A DNA stretch of 64,000 bases from Fragilaria crotonensis (lineage: Eukaryota; Bacillariophyta; Fragilariophyceae; Fragilariales; Fragilariaceae), in assembly GCA_022925895.1 (NCBI GenBank), contig JAKSYS010000026.1, positions 62,001 through 126,000 on the forward strand, read 5' to 3'. The notes under the pieces were generated by a model. It was not told where the DNA came from. It did no database searches and saw only the letters and a program-made list of their open reading frames with translations. A program made the position numbers and the translations under genes. This document shows, one piece after another, positions 44,879 to 56,021 of the stretch; the stretch's first letter is position 1, and each line of letters starts with the position of its first letter.

Positions 44879-45229
44879 TTACCTTATCTATAACTCAACA
44901 TAAAATGTAACTTACAATAATTTAACTAAATATGAATTGCAGCGTTACATTATATGTTGTTGACTTGAGTAAAAATAAATGGTAACTTAAGCGTGCTTTA
45001 TTTTGTTATTATTATCCAAACAAACAATATATGGTAGAAGTAGTATTTTATTTTTGAAGTTACCATTTCTGTTAAGAAGTAAAATCTAACTGATAAAAAA
45101 CTGGTAACACTTAACACCAAAGAAAATAGTTAACAAAAACGGCCTTCTGATGTGTGATTAACCTCACTAGTAACCCCTACTACAACCTGAGGTAGAGAAT
45201 AACTCTGTCGGGGTAGAATTAGCTAACTG

Positions 45230-46565
45230 TAGTACCAGGTATAAGTTAGCTCAAAAGCGCTGTACGTCGATAACTGGTTGCCTGCGTAATCTACCAGTAG
45301 AATCAGGAATCAGTACTACAAGGTGCTCGGAATACTGTACCTATAGTGCTCTGTACTCATGACGGCTCTCTCCCTAGTAATCAGTAGTATTACTACTAGT
45401 TCAAGCACAGTATCGAGACAAATTGTTTTCAAAGAGAAAAGTGACGACTCCAGATTCAATCGATCATCAATGTATTCAAACACTTCGGCTTTTCTTTTGC
45501 TCCCAATGAAACCGGAAGATTACTGTTTTTGGTAGTGAGCGAGGTTGTGGAAACAAGGCATATTCACTGTACGAGGGATGTAAAAAACTTTTAAAGGGTT
45601 TTTCTCCATCGTCAATCTTTCACCAAGACCAAAGTGAGTACCCCTTATGGCCAACAATTATTTAACCCTCCCACTAATCAACTCGAGATATAAACGAGTC
45701 AGACCTCAGACCTTTACTCAACATCAGTTGACGGACAAAAAGATTGTGTCATCAGAAGTTGACGTTTTCCGTCGTGTGACATTCGGTCTCATGACATTCT
45801 CATATATCTCAACCATCTTCTTCAAGAAGCAGTGCTTTTCTTGAGAATGGATTCGATGGGTCTTTCACAGTAGTGTCTATCCACCGCTGGTACGTATTCT
45901 GTATGGGCGTGCATATTCCTAATCTCTGCAAATTCCAGATCTTGATGCCTTGAAGACCCTCCCCGGAGGAGTTGTGCAGTGCATTACTATTGCAAGCTTT
46001 CCAAATGATCTGTATTGCCTGTTGGACATGAGTCAGGATGTTTTTAGAGTATTAATACCTTTGTCTTCTTGAGTTGAAAGGTCATTCACACCCTTTAATG
46101 CCACCCAATCTGCTCTTGATCCGCGAGCGCTGTCGTAATAGTACAGTCATGGAATTTTGCAGGAAAGCCAGTTAGGTCAGGCTCATAGGCTTTTCCCGCA
46201 AACCTTGCCATGATTGACCCCCCCCCCCCTTGACAAAGCCTTTGTCATCATTATCCTCATTGCAGCTCCTATGATGGTCTGATGCTGCTGCAGTGGACAA
46301 GCACGACAAGCACAATGATCATCTGGAAGACAGCAATCAGCAGGATAGCATTCCACTTCAAAAACAACCGCCAAGACAACTTTACCAAGGAAAAGACAAG
46401 GCCAGCGTCGCAAGGTTGGAGGCAAAACGAGAGAACACAGACCACTGCTTAGAACTTACAACCTCCATTTCAAGATGGCTTTCAAAAAGCAACCAAGCTG
46501 ATTGCAGGTAAGAGTAATTCTTCTATTGGTGAATCTGTGTTGAGTGCTACAGTGCTACTGTTGAG
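45230..46565. other. Intergenic, no gene recognised
   Basis: About 1.3 kb. It contains an 11-base poly-C run at 46217 and short polar frames (46293-46511) that could be debris of the following transposon. Nothing can be named. Confidence 0.4.
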
Positions 46566-47780
46566 ATGCCGAGGAGTACAACTGTATCAATTTCAGTACC
46601 GTACACAACGCACGACAGTAGCTCTAGTCTATGTTCTGCTGCTGGTGGGTTATATGATGATGGATGGATAAGCATTATCAAGATGAACAAGACTGAAAGA
46701 CTAGGAGGACTTCCTGGGATGCTGGGTTACTCTGAGAGACCCAGGGAGGCATCCATGTGGGTGAAATGAAAGTCTGCTGCATTACGGTATAACCTACTTG
46801 AAAAGAGGACTTAGGTTTGTTGTGTGGAATCTACTGAGAAAGGCTTTAGTGTTTGATTGGAGAGCGTTAGTAGTTCTCATCACTGGCTGATTGTATTATG
46901 ACCTGCAATTGAGTTTAACAAACAAACTATGCTCACAATACCACGAAACAGCGAGTTAGTGGAGGACTATCTACTGCAACATTTTGTACGGATGTTTTTG
47001 CTTGAGATCTACTGTACGGTTACTTCAGTATGCAGGAGTATCAAACAAATCTTTCATTCTCACGGGACTTCCAAACGCAACCTCTGTTCAAAAAGAGATG
47101 GGCATTATTTATCAAGCAATCCTTCAAGGCTGCAAGATCGCAAGCAGCAAGAGAATCGTCGAATGAACAACAATAGAGAACCTCCAGCGCCGTTGTCAAT
47201 CAGATTTAAAGATCTGACAATTGTTGTTAATGGCGAGACAGGATACGGGATTGACATGATGCCATTCAACAACATTTTGCACTTTGGCTCACCTGCAACA
47301 TGGAATGACATCAATATTCTTGAGAGCAGGTCACCTCTGTTTAACAATGGAGTCACAAGGAAAACTCAAAAGGTAAACTTAACTTTGAATGGAAACAAGT
47401 ACAGTTATGTTAATTGGTTGTCTGATGGGATCTTCGGGCGGTCTGCTTGCTTTCTCAAAACGTACTTGTTCCAGCCGGAAACAAGGATGCAGTTGTTTGC
47501 CACTGCCCAGGAGGCAAAAGGAAGAAATTGAGCGAGCGTTTGGAATGTTTCAAGCCAGGTTTCATGTGTTGACTATTGGCTGGATGCCGATTGTGGGGCC
47601 GCCAAGCAACTAATGATAACAATAGCTAATCAAAACTTGCGTAAACTTGCATGATTTTGCACAACCTGGCTGACCATTGACTTTAAGGGGGGAAACACTT
47701 GGATCCAGATTACATTGGTGCCAATTATGATGCTCCTGAGCACTCACTGTCATTGACAGAGTTGATGAGCAGACCATTGT
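46566..47780 (+). pseudogene. Decayed PIF/Harbinger-like transposase (DDE_Tnp_4 type)
   Basis: Plus-strand pieces in at least two frames follow the order of the family. GGLPGMLGYSERPRE (about 46705-46750) resembles the GFPGMLGS(I/V)D block. Next is GSPATWNDINILESRSPLFN (about 47287-47345), then VNLTLNGNKYSYVNWLSDGI, then LFATAQEAK followed in another frame by IERAFGMFQARFHVL (about 47500-47570), and MILHNLADH (about 47650-47680). The catalytic blocks containing the first Asp and the last Glu are only partly preserved. It is an independent, older copy, not a duplicate of the transposon at 53989-57731. Confidence 0.65.
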
Positions 47781-48360
47781 AGATCAGACCGCAATGATGG
47801 CAGCCAGACATGAAATCTGGCAACAATCATCAAAATCTCCAGCAGCATCATCATGTGGCGTATTCTGGGTAGCTTCCAGAGACAGGAATTTTGGACCCAG
47901 TCCACCCAAACCCATGAAACGCAGTCCTTGAAATAGACATCTGATAAACATGTGAAGAAGAGTGTAGTATTTATAGGACATGCCTTTGTAGATGTTGCGA
48001 TGGTGCCATAGCTACGTCGAGCTACTGGACTACTGAAGGGCCTTGTACTGTAGAAACGTAACTGGAAGTATGAATTTTATACATTCATAAATATACTACA
48101 TAATACTACTACAGTATGTTGAATGCTATATCATACGTAGTATGTACCACGCAACTCGGAGTATTTGTAAATCCGCGGGTGTAATAGGAGAGAATTGAAA
48201 TGGGACACAGGGCTTCACAATGATTGCACCATTGGTAGAACGTACTGCAGTACGTCATCAATTTTGTCATTGACATCTGGAATCTCGACCACTATCGCGA
48301 ATAATCGTGTAATTAAATTGTTTGATTGGACAGGAATAAACTACAAATAGTTGTGAGATA
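47781..48360. other. Intergenic, no gene
   Basis: About 580 bp between the transposase remnant and duplication copy B. It is AT- and GTAC-rich and has no coding signal. Confidence 0.45.
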
Positions 48361-48493
48361 AAGATTCATACGTACGGGAATCGTCAGAGTCATTCTGTCT
48401 CTAAATTAAGGTACTGCGCTTGTTCCGACCTTCAACTCCTATTCCGATGTCTTCGATGTCTGATGGACGAAGGAGCAATAGCCCAACAAATCA

Positions 48494-48514
48494 AAGTACG
48501 CACGAAATCGTCAG
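48494..48514 (+). promoter_or_regulatory. Shared upstream motif, copy 3
   Basis: AAGTACGCACGAAATCGTCAG, 21 bp, about 270 bp before the ATG of family member 3. CCAACAA lies just upstream, as it does for copy 1. Confidence 0.4.
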
Positions 48515-48766
48515 TCTACTTGCCAACATTTAGACATTTGAGGCACGATTGGGATGGCACAAATAGATTTTCTACTATGAGAAGAGTATCAATTATCAGA
48601 GAGCCCTTCTGCTCTGGCCATTTGGTTTGTACAAGAAATGACTCGCCCGTTGGCTGTCGTTTGACAGCTTTTTGAAGTTCTCACAAACCCAATCAAATCT
48701 CATCGCACACTTTTCGACGACGACCACGAGAAAGCGAATACACCCATACGGCAAAGTTGTTCAATA

Positions 48767-49231
48767 ATGAATCCGGATCACAGCACATGCACTAGCAACA
48801 ATGAAGATGATATTCAGTCTTCCACTCACCAGCTGAAGCATGATGATTTCATCTCGATTGGAACGGATAGTGCCAAGAATCCCCCTCAACTGAGCCGATT
48901 TCAATTCGGGCTGCGTGATCAGGCTACCTGCCCCAGTAGTAGTTCAGGTGAAGTCTCACAAGCACTCGACAGCTTGTTATTAATGAAGTTTCAAGAGTTC
49001 ATTGGTGTTTCTTCCGATAACTGGCAATGCGAGGACGGACACAGTTTTCATTTCACTTTTGCAGACAACATAAACTTCCTTCAAGACGAAGACTACGAGG
49101 AGAGCTATAATGGCGAGACCTATGACGATGACGAAGATGAGGACAGTATTTGTGATTCAATAAGAGTTACTGTCCGACGAAGATTGAAGCAGGGCACCAT
49201 GTCATCAGCCGATAATGAATGCTCTGAGTAG
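48767..49231 (+). CDS. Small acidic protein, family member 3 (unknown function)
   Basis: The 154-residue protein starts MNPDHSTCTSNNEDDIQ and is the closest paralogue of the gene at 41759. It shares the N-terminal polar region, SSGEVSQALDSLLLMKFQEF, FHFTFADNINFLQDEDY, an acidic run and SICDSIRVTVRRRLKQGTM. Function is unknown; the description given for member 2 applies. Duplicated with its promoter motif, so it may be co-regulated with member 2 (inference). Confidence 0.75.
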   Translation: MNPDHSTCTSNNEDDIQSSTHQLKHDDFISIGTDSAKNPPQLSRFQFGLRDQATCPSSSSGEVSQALDSLLLMKFQEFIGVSSDNWQCEDGHSFHFTFADNINFLQDEDYEESYNGETYDDDEDEDSICDSIRVTVRRRLKQGTMSSADNECSE

Positions 49232-49441
49232 GGGGGAATCGTTTTGATGTATAAACGTCGCTATTGAATCGTTGCTCCTTATGAATTGGGAACACGAAAA
49301 TTCAACTGTACAAAATCAAACAAACTGTACATAATCAAACACACTGTCTATAAATGAGCATGCATGCGTTACAACACCCATTGTAGTTGAAAGCACCGGC
49401 GGTCACTTGATTCGCTCCACAACACATTGTTGTCGTTACTG

Positions 49442-49885
49442 CCTACCGCAACAGCAACTGCAAGAATAGAATTTGATTGCCAGGTGTCAGGTGTCACGAT
49501 GTGATGGGTCACGGTCAATTTAACTTATGAGAGAGGTAAAAATCAGCATATGCTCTATAGATTCGAGTGTACAGGGAAGGTCCAGCGAACAAGAAATTTA
49601 GCTCTCTTTACCAGTAAATCGAATCTGCTGTGGACAGGTAGTTGACAGTTCACAGTCCACACTCATTTTGTTCATTGACAAGTACTCCAGTACAATGAAC
49701 TGGTAGCACATTTCTCAATTTTGTCAACACGTTGGCTAACGGCGCGATGATGGGCGAGAAGTTTTTAACGAATGTTTTCGGGAGCACTAATCATTTTATC
49801 ATTGACTCATGACCAAGAATCGCATCCCTCCTCTCATTTCGCCTCACTCTCACTGTACACTCACTGATAGCCTCCGAACTTGAGA
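49442..49885. other. Promoter region of the QNG1-like gene
   Basis: About 440 bp without coding signal between duplication copy B and the next start codon. Confidence 0.45.
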
Positions 49886-50913
49886 ATGAGTACAAGTACT
49901 ACGAATGGAAGTACTGATTGTGATAATACTTCTCATAGTCCGAGTACAATTGGTTTCAGTACCTTACCACCGTCCCTATGCCCTTGTAACAATGTGCGAC
50001 GCACTTGTTCGATGGTCCTGAAGGACAACCCGCACGTCAAATTCAACATGATGGACTCGTGGCGTTGACAGAGTCAATCATTTCTTTGGGTGGCCATGCG
50101 ACTGAGTGGGATGCCGATGGTTGGCATTACGCGGGTTCACAATTTCAGGAAATGATACTCTTCGACAGGAACGAGTGGCTCTCTACGTTCTGGCATTGGA
50201 TGCCATCAATTTCTGCTTTTGGCCTCATGATGATGAACAACACAATAATAATCACAGTGACAGGGAAAGCAGCAACTACAGCAACAGTTTAGAGTATGAT
50301 CACCTGGCCATTGCGCTTCGAAAGTTAGCCGAACGAGACGACAACAGCCTTACAAATGACGATTACTTTTTCAATCCGAATCATCTTTCCGAACTAACTG
50401 TTCCTGACATGAAAGCCGCTCTTGAACCAGAATTGCAAGGCCATTATCTACCCAACAATCAAGAACGATGTCGTCTCTGGAACGAACTTGGACACGGCTT
50501 ACTGTTCTACTATCAAGGTACAGCACTTTCCTTGATTACTGCCGCACAGGGATCGGCACCCAATTTGGTTGCGTGCCTCGTTCGGACCTTTCCTGGATTT
50601 CGCGATGAAACCACGTATCGTGGTCGTTGGGTGGCGCTGTACAAACGTGCTCAAATCGCCGTGGGAGATTTGAATGCTGCCCTCCATTTGAACCTTGACC
50701 ATATGGACCACCTGACTACCTTTGCCGATTATCGCGTCCCTCAAGTGTTAAGACACTTTGGTGCCCTCGCGTACAGTCCCGAGCTGGAAAACAAGGTAGA
50801 TTGTTACATGGAACTGAATTCAGAAGAAGAAGTATCCATTCGAGCTGGAACTGTCGTTTGTGTCGATGAGCTTGTTCGGATGGTGAATGCTGCGATCGCT
50901 GCCAAGGCGGAGA

Positions 50914-50945
<32 letters not shown>

Positions 50946-51071
50946 AATGCTGCTGTCGTTCCACGCATGACGGCCGTCACACTCGATTGGCACCTATGGC
51001 AGGTGGGCGAACGAATGAATCAACACGGAGAGCTCAAAACCCATCACAGGGTCAACACAATCTTCTATTGA
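49886..51071 (+). CDS. Queuosine 5'-phosphate N-glycosylase (QNG1, DUF2419), with two frame offsets
   Basis: The protein releases queuine from queuosine-5'-phosphate so that it can be put into tRNA. Three consecutive frames give family sequence in order: from ATG 49886, CNNVRRTCSMVLKDNPHVKF; then, shifted near 50050, VALTESIISLGGHATEWDAD and GWHYAG; then, shifted near 50145, TLRQERVALYVLALDAINFC and a long intact stretch. The latter includes LTVPDMKAAL, GHGLLFYYQGTALSLI, FPGFRDETTYRGRWVALYKR, TFADYRVPQVLRHFGALAYS and HHRVNTIFY. Each shift equals one missing base; the second could also be bridged by a 14-bp GT...AG segment, far too short for a known diatom intron. A GAT run (50916-50945) encodes poly-Asp in a loop. 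Sequence error or a recently damaged allele is possible. Confidence 0.82.
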
Positions 51072-51223
51072 ACTTGTGAATCATCGCCATCATAATACTA
51101 GCATTCATAAACATTGAGTTCTGACCATCTCATGCAAGAGTGGGCTGCGATCATGTGCTTCTGTCATCTTGATCACCCACTGCCAATAAGATTTCTCACT
51201 ATAACTGCAACATCCATTGGATA

Positions 51224-53386
51224 TTACAACTTTTCTCCAAAATCTGCAAATGGTGGAAGTAAGGGATAAACCGATGGAACAACAACCTTGGAAACTTCCA
51301 AGAGAGACGCAGTTGTAGATGTAGCAGCAGCGGGCGCCCTCACGTCGACACACTGACGCAATTCAGAATGATGAATACCATAAATGCCATAAAAGAGCAA
51401 CCCTGCCATGAGCCATGCCGATATAACGAGCCACGTTGTGCTTGGCATGGATCCCATCATGTAGGAATTGCACAGTATTCCCAATAGAGGAATAACGGGG
51501 ACTAGGGGACACGCAAATGTTTCAGGTGGAGAAGACCTTGGCAGTGTCACGAGCATAATGGCGCTGATGGGAAGTAGTAAAACGACAATGATCATGATAA
51601 TGATGTGCCAAGTGCTGTTGTTGTTGTTGTAGCTGTACCATGAATTGGATAATCCAACCGATGCAAGGATTGAGCTCGCGGTAAAGATGACCACTAACCA
51701 AACAGGTTTGGCACCATTGTCGTGAACGTTGTAGTAGCTACCTCGAAGTCCCAAGGAGGTCCGAATGTCTCGAGATGATTTCTTGATCAAACCCAGGGAT
51801 CTCACCACTGCGGCGGCTCGTGGGTCCCTGACAATTGGTGATTTGGGCTCACCCAACAGGGGTGTCGTTTCTTTGGCATATGGACTGCTGGCAGTAGTAT
51901 TATCGGAAATGGTTGTCAATGGTCTCATTCTCAACAAGATCACCCCCGCATTGACAAAGGTAAAAACTTGAAGCGTTCCCAACGATATCGCGTTTGCCAG
52001 AGATTCTAAATCAAAGAAACACGCCACAAGTGCTGTAAAGATGCCAGTCAGGATGGTTCCAATGGTGGGCACTCCCGTCCGAGGATGGACGCGAGCATAA
52101 ATCTTGAAGAGTAGTCCATCTTGTGCCATGCTGTAGAAAATGCGTGGTTGGCCCATGAGACATGAAAATGTGGCCGTGGTCAATCCGAAAATGGCACCAA
52201 AGGAAATGATGCGACTGCCGACAAATAATATGGGAAGGAGAATGGGATCGCATGTAGCGTACGAGAGGCATGTAGTGACGGCGTCCTGTTGCAACTGTTG
52301 TGACGGTGAACAGCATGCGTTGGCCAAGAGTGCGTTGGTGACTGGAATGTCTTGACCGAGCAGTATGGCTGGCGCCATTCCGACGACGACTAGGGCTACC
52401 GATACGTAGATGGACATGGAAACGACGAGGGACCCAATGATACCAATGGGCATGTTTCGTTCAGGATTCTTGACTTCTTCAGAGAGACAGGCCACCATAT
52501 CGAATCCCAAATAGGCAAAGAATACCAATCCTGCACCACGTGCCATTCCAGCAATCCCATGCGGGAAAATGGGAAACAAGTTTTCGGCGCGTACTGTTCC
52601 AGTTCCAAGTCCAGCAAGAAGGACAAAGCCGAGAACGGAAAGATTCAAAACGGTCATGGCCGTTTGGAATCTGGAACTTTCCTTGACGCCAGTGACAAGC
52701 ACCAGAGTGCAAAATCCAATAATGACCATTGATAGTGGACAACAGGTGTAGTCGTCGCCAAATACCATTGGTATACGTAACTTGGTAAGCCATTGTGTTG
52801 AGCTGTGGTTGTTGTAATTGGTGTTGTCGTCGTTGTTGTCAACAAGGAATCCCTGTACAAATCCCATGACATAGTCGGCCCAACTTCGTGCCACAACAGC
52901 TGCACTGACCGCATATCCCAAGGTTAAATTCCATCCGACCAACCATGCGCACAATTCTCCAAAGCTAACGTAGGTAAAGGTGTAGGCACTTCCGGCCAAT
53001 GGAACACGAGCAGCGAATTCGGCATATGATAATGATGTAAAGATGCAGGATCCACCACATAGGAGAAAGGAAAGGGCAATGGAGGGTCCAGCGAGAGAAA
53101 CACCAATCCCCACCAAGGAATAGATCCCAGCACCGACACTGCAACCGACGCCGTAAAAGATAATGTCCGTCAAGGTCAAGTGACGATGTAGTTTATTGTT
53201 GTGTTGAGGAGTATTCTCGCGTTCTTGTTGTTGTGGTTGATTCTGTTGCAAACTAAGATTATCTCTGACTCCAGAGCCAGATACAGTAGCAGAAGCGACA
53301 GCAACAGTATTGTTGATGTATGAATTGGAGGGAGTGAGAGGTCGACGCCTCGTAATTGCACTGATTGAATATGATGATAGGTCCAT
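51224..53386 (-). CDS. APC-superfamily amino acid permease (cationic amino acid transporter type)
   Basis: The 720-residue membrane protein starts at ATG 53386 (MDLSSYSIS), the only ATG of the frame before the first helix. A polar, Gln/Asn-rich cytosolic lead of about 80 residues precedes about 14 helices. The first family motif, GVGCSVGAGIYSLVGIGVSL, lies in helix 1, then PLAGSAYTFTYVSFGELCAW in helix 3 and FFAYLGFDMVACLSEEVKNP, the CAT-type consensus after helix 6. RTGVPTIGTILTGI lies in the later core. Loops are enlarged with Asn repeats. The family imports amino acids by uniport or proton symport across plasma or vacuolar membranes; substrate cannot be told from sequence. Its stop is 152 bp from the stop of the convergent QNG1-like gene. 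Confidence 0.9.
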   Translation of the reverse strand: MDLSSYSISAITRRRPLTPSNSYINNTVAVASATVSGSGVRDNLSLQQNQPQQQERENTPQHNNKLHRHLTLTDIIFYGVGCSVGAGIYSLVGIGVSLAGPSIALSFLLCGGSCIFTSLSYAEFAARVPLAGSAYTFTYVSFGELCAWLVGWNLTLGYAVSAAVVARSWADYVMGFVQGFLVDNNDDNTNYNNHSSTQWLTKLRIPMVFGDDYTCCPLSMVIIGFCTLVLVTGVKESSRFQTAMTVLNLSVLGFVLLAGLGTGTVRAENLFPIFPHGIAGMARGAGLVFFAYLGFDMVACLSEEVKNPERNMPIGIIGSLVVSMSIYVSVALVVVGMAPAILLGQDIPVTNALLANACCSPSQQLQQDAVTTCLSYATCDPILLPILFVGSRIISFGAIFGLTTATFSCLMGQPRIFYSMAQDGLLFKIYARVHPRTGVPTIGTILTGIFTALVACFFDLESLANAISLGTLQVFTFVNAGVILLRMRPLTTISDNTTASSPYAKETTPLLGEPKSPIVRDPRAAAVVRSLGLIKKSSRDIRTSLGLRGSYYNVHDNGAKPVWLVVIFTASSILASVGLSNSWYSYNNNNSTWHIIIMIIVVLLLPISAIMLVTLPRSSPPETFACPLVPVIPLLGILCNSYMMGSMPSTTWLVISAWLMAGLLFYGIYGIHHSELRQCVDVRAPAAATSTTASLLEVSKVVVPSVYPLLPPFADFGEKL

Positions 53387-53985
53387 TCTCGTTACTGATA
53401 CAGTCAGTAAGTCGTTGGACTGTGAGCGAGAGTGTATGATTATGAATATGAATGTGAGTGCTATGATCAATGGAACTGCATAGCAATGGTGTTCACGATG
53501 CAATGATAATCCAAAGAAGATTATTCGGTCGCCTTTTTCCGAGATCTGAGTTAAGCTTTTTATCAACTGCTCTACTCTACCGGTAGTACGAGTGAGTAGT
53601 CTACCGTAGACCAACCAGACACTACGTGCAAAGAACTGGCTTGAGACCCGAGTACTCGTACTGCATTACTGTATATCATAAATCGCTACTTGTACATCTG
53701 TGTGTGTCGGTATCATCGGTACTACGGTACTAGTAAAACCGTATATCGGAAGAGTGGATTTCGGTAGTACTACAGTACCGTAGGATCGCTCTTGCTTCTA
53801 CCGGTATGGGCAATTTATCTGAAAATAAATGTATGAATATATCTATGAAATGAGATTTGCGATTGATGCAAACCTTGACAAAACCCATATCGTCGTCGTC
53901 CGCTTTGGCACACACAGGTGTTTCAGATGTCATTTGAGAATGTGGGGATTCTCGTTCTCCTCTCCGTGATATGAAGAACAGTATT
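53387..53985. other. Permease promoter region, no gene
   Basis: About 600 bp with strong GTAC/TACCGGTA clustering (53575-53800), ending at the TGA target duplication of the Harbinger-like element. Confidence 0.5.
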
Positions 53986-54515
53986 TGAGACCCTCTCTTA
54001 ACCTGACACATTAGAGGACACATTCGATTTTTTTCCATGTGCTTCGGCAGTTTGCCCACTGATACACATGTTTCATAACTTTCATTTCCGGGTTTCAGGC
54101 AGTGTGGCCACACTCGTTTGCTCCATCGACACACACAGAGACCGGTTTGAATGTGTCACACTGCCTTTTCAGTGTGGCCACACTGGAACATTTTCGAACG
54201 TTCCGAGATGAAACGTCACACAAAATGTGACAGTAAACTTAAACGAGTGTGCTGTCCGCGCCGCAATTTTATACAAATTGTACTCGTACACTCATGATTC
54301 ATACTTTATTCGCAGTCATGACGATTGACGATCTTCTTCCGAAAGTTGTTGGTGTGGACATGTCGTTCCTCCCAACTGTTGGTGGTGGCGTGAATATGTC
54401 AACTTCTGGCAATAGATTCTGTGTTGACAGCAGCGAGTGTAGTACTGCTGACTCAGGCGACGCAAGCGAGGACTCAGATGATACTACTAGCAAGGACAGC
54501 AACGACGACGACGAC

Positions 54516-55719
54516 GATGATGAAGAAGAAGAAGAAGACGTGCCGGACATTGCATTGGCTGCCCATACCAATGCCCAAGAGAGCTCGTCGAGTCTATGTT
54601 CGAAATCCAATGAACACTAGTGCATGGTGGACGGCATTTTTGTCACAGGAGGCGAAAGCAATCCAACTTAACGACCCTGATGGCAAGGTTGCGACATCAT
54701 TTCGTCGAGCATTTCGAGTTCCGTACATGGTATTCAAAGAAAGGATTCTTGATTTCTCTGTGCGAATGTGGTGGCCAGAGTGGCACGAGTACAAGGTTGA
54801 TGCGTTTGGACGCCCCGTTGGGAACCTCGAACTCAAGTTATTGGGGTGTCTGAATACGCTTGGAATGGGGGCAAACCATTTTTCGGTTGGCCTCCAAACA
54901 AATATCAGCGAGGAAGTTCATCGCAAATTCTTTGTCGAGTGGGTTGGTCTTATGGCAAGTGTTAAAGAGCTGTTTATTTACATGCCTCAAGAGGCAATCC
55001 AATTGAAATTTGTCGTGGATGAATACAAAGCAATGGGTCTGCCAGGATGTGTTGGAAGTGTCGACTGTGTTCACATTGGGTGGGACATGTGCCCAGTGCA
55101 ATACACGAATATGCACAAGGGTAAAGAAGGATACACTTCAATCGCATATGAAGTGATTTGCACGTCGAGAAAGTTCATTCAGTCAGTTTCAGCTGGTCAT
55201 CCAGGTGCTCGCAATGATAAACATATTGTTAGAACTGACAACTCCGTGATGTCCCTTCTCGACGGAAATGGATGGCTAAATTCGCAGTCATGGGAAACCA
55301 AGGATCGCCGTGGAAGAACAAAGGTAAGCAAAGGATTATATTTGATTTGTGATGGTGGTTACCATCGTTGGCCATGCTTGATGTTCCCAGTCAAATCTGG
55401 AGCCGTCGGTAGCCCATTGTCGAAGTGGGCAGGGATGATGGAATCCGTGAGGAAGGACATCGAGTGCGTGTTCGGAATACTGAAGAAGAGATTTCATTAT
55501 CTCAAAACTTTCAATCGGATGAGAAAGCAGAAGAATATTGACAATGCGTTCACGACATGCTGTATCATCCACAACATTCTACTCGAAACCGATGGATGGC
55601 TGGATGAAGACCTTCCGAACTATCTAAATGGGGTCAAGGATCGTCTAGGCAGGTTGTTCACAGACGATCCAAGGGAGATGCCCTTACAGGTCGAGGAGAA
55701 GACAATACAGAGGATTTAG
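54516..55719 (+). CDS. Harbinger-like transposase
   Basis: The body runs PKRARRVYVRNPMNTSAWW, FRRAFRVPYMVFKERIL, LGCLNTLGMGANHFSVG, then the DDE domain: first Asp in GCVGSVDCVHIGWD (about 55040-55090), second in YLICDGGYHRWPCLMFPV (about 55340-55395), and Glu in DIECVFGILKKRFHYL (about 55455-55510). All three catalytic residues are present, and HNILLE follows as in the family. It cuts and inserts the element through the terminal repeats. The start is uncertain: MMKKKKKT (54516) is one option. An acidic leader (54318 to about 54580, SDDTTSKDSNDDDD) lies one frame away and may belong to the protein if a shift or a small intron joins them. Confidence 0.82.
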
Positions 55720-56021
55720 TTATGGAGGATGAGGAGAGACGGCAGTGTCCTATCGAATCGAAACGCCTTTCATTGCTATGGGAATGCCAATTGCAAAAAC
55801 TTGTTGACCACTATGAGTTCCATGCAATGAACTAGCTAGTTGTACGTTTAGCTACTTCTACTTGTAGTGTATCCTATGTAAGCAATCATTCGTAATTGCT
55901 AGGTACGAGTTCTAGTATATGATGAATTAGTAGTAGTCCTCCGAGGATGACAACGTTTAGCTACTATCATTTCCATACAATCATTCATAAAATAAACCAG
56001 TACTAGAACTTAAGGACCCCC

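Larger units (their letters stand above)
42515..45229. mobile_element. DNA-transposon-like element with long inverted repeats
   Basis: A perfect 27-bp inverted repeat, CATCAGAAGGCCGTTTTTGT plus TAACTAT, lies at 42606-42632 and, inverted, at 45126-45152. Weaker inverse similarity continues inward and outward to about 42515 and 45229 (CAGTTA...ACCCCG on both arms). No clean target duplication was found, so the exact ends are uncertain. No transposase was recognised inside; the only coding-like part is at 44182-44878. The element sits between the two copies of the segmental duplication. Confidence 0.6.
48361..49441 (+). repeat. Segmental duplication, copy B
   Basis: Counterpart of 41338-42421 in the same orientation, 7 kb downstream. 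It carries family member 3 with its own upstream motif and 3' flank. Confidence 0.8.

Noticed and set aside
50134-50147. 14-bp intron in the QNG1-like gene
   Set aside because: It restores the frame, but it is too short to be a credible diatom intron; a single-base deletion explains the offset as well.
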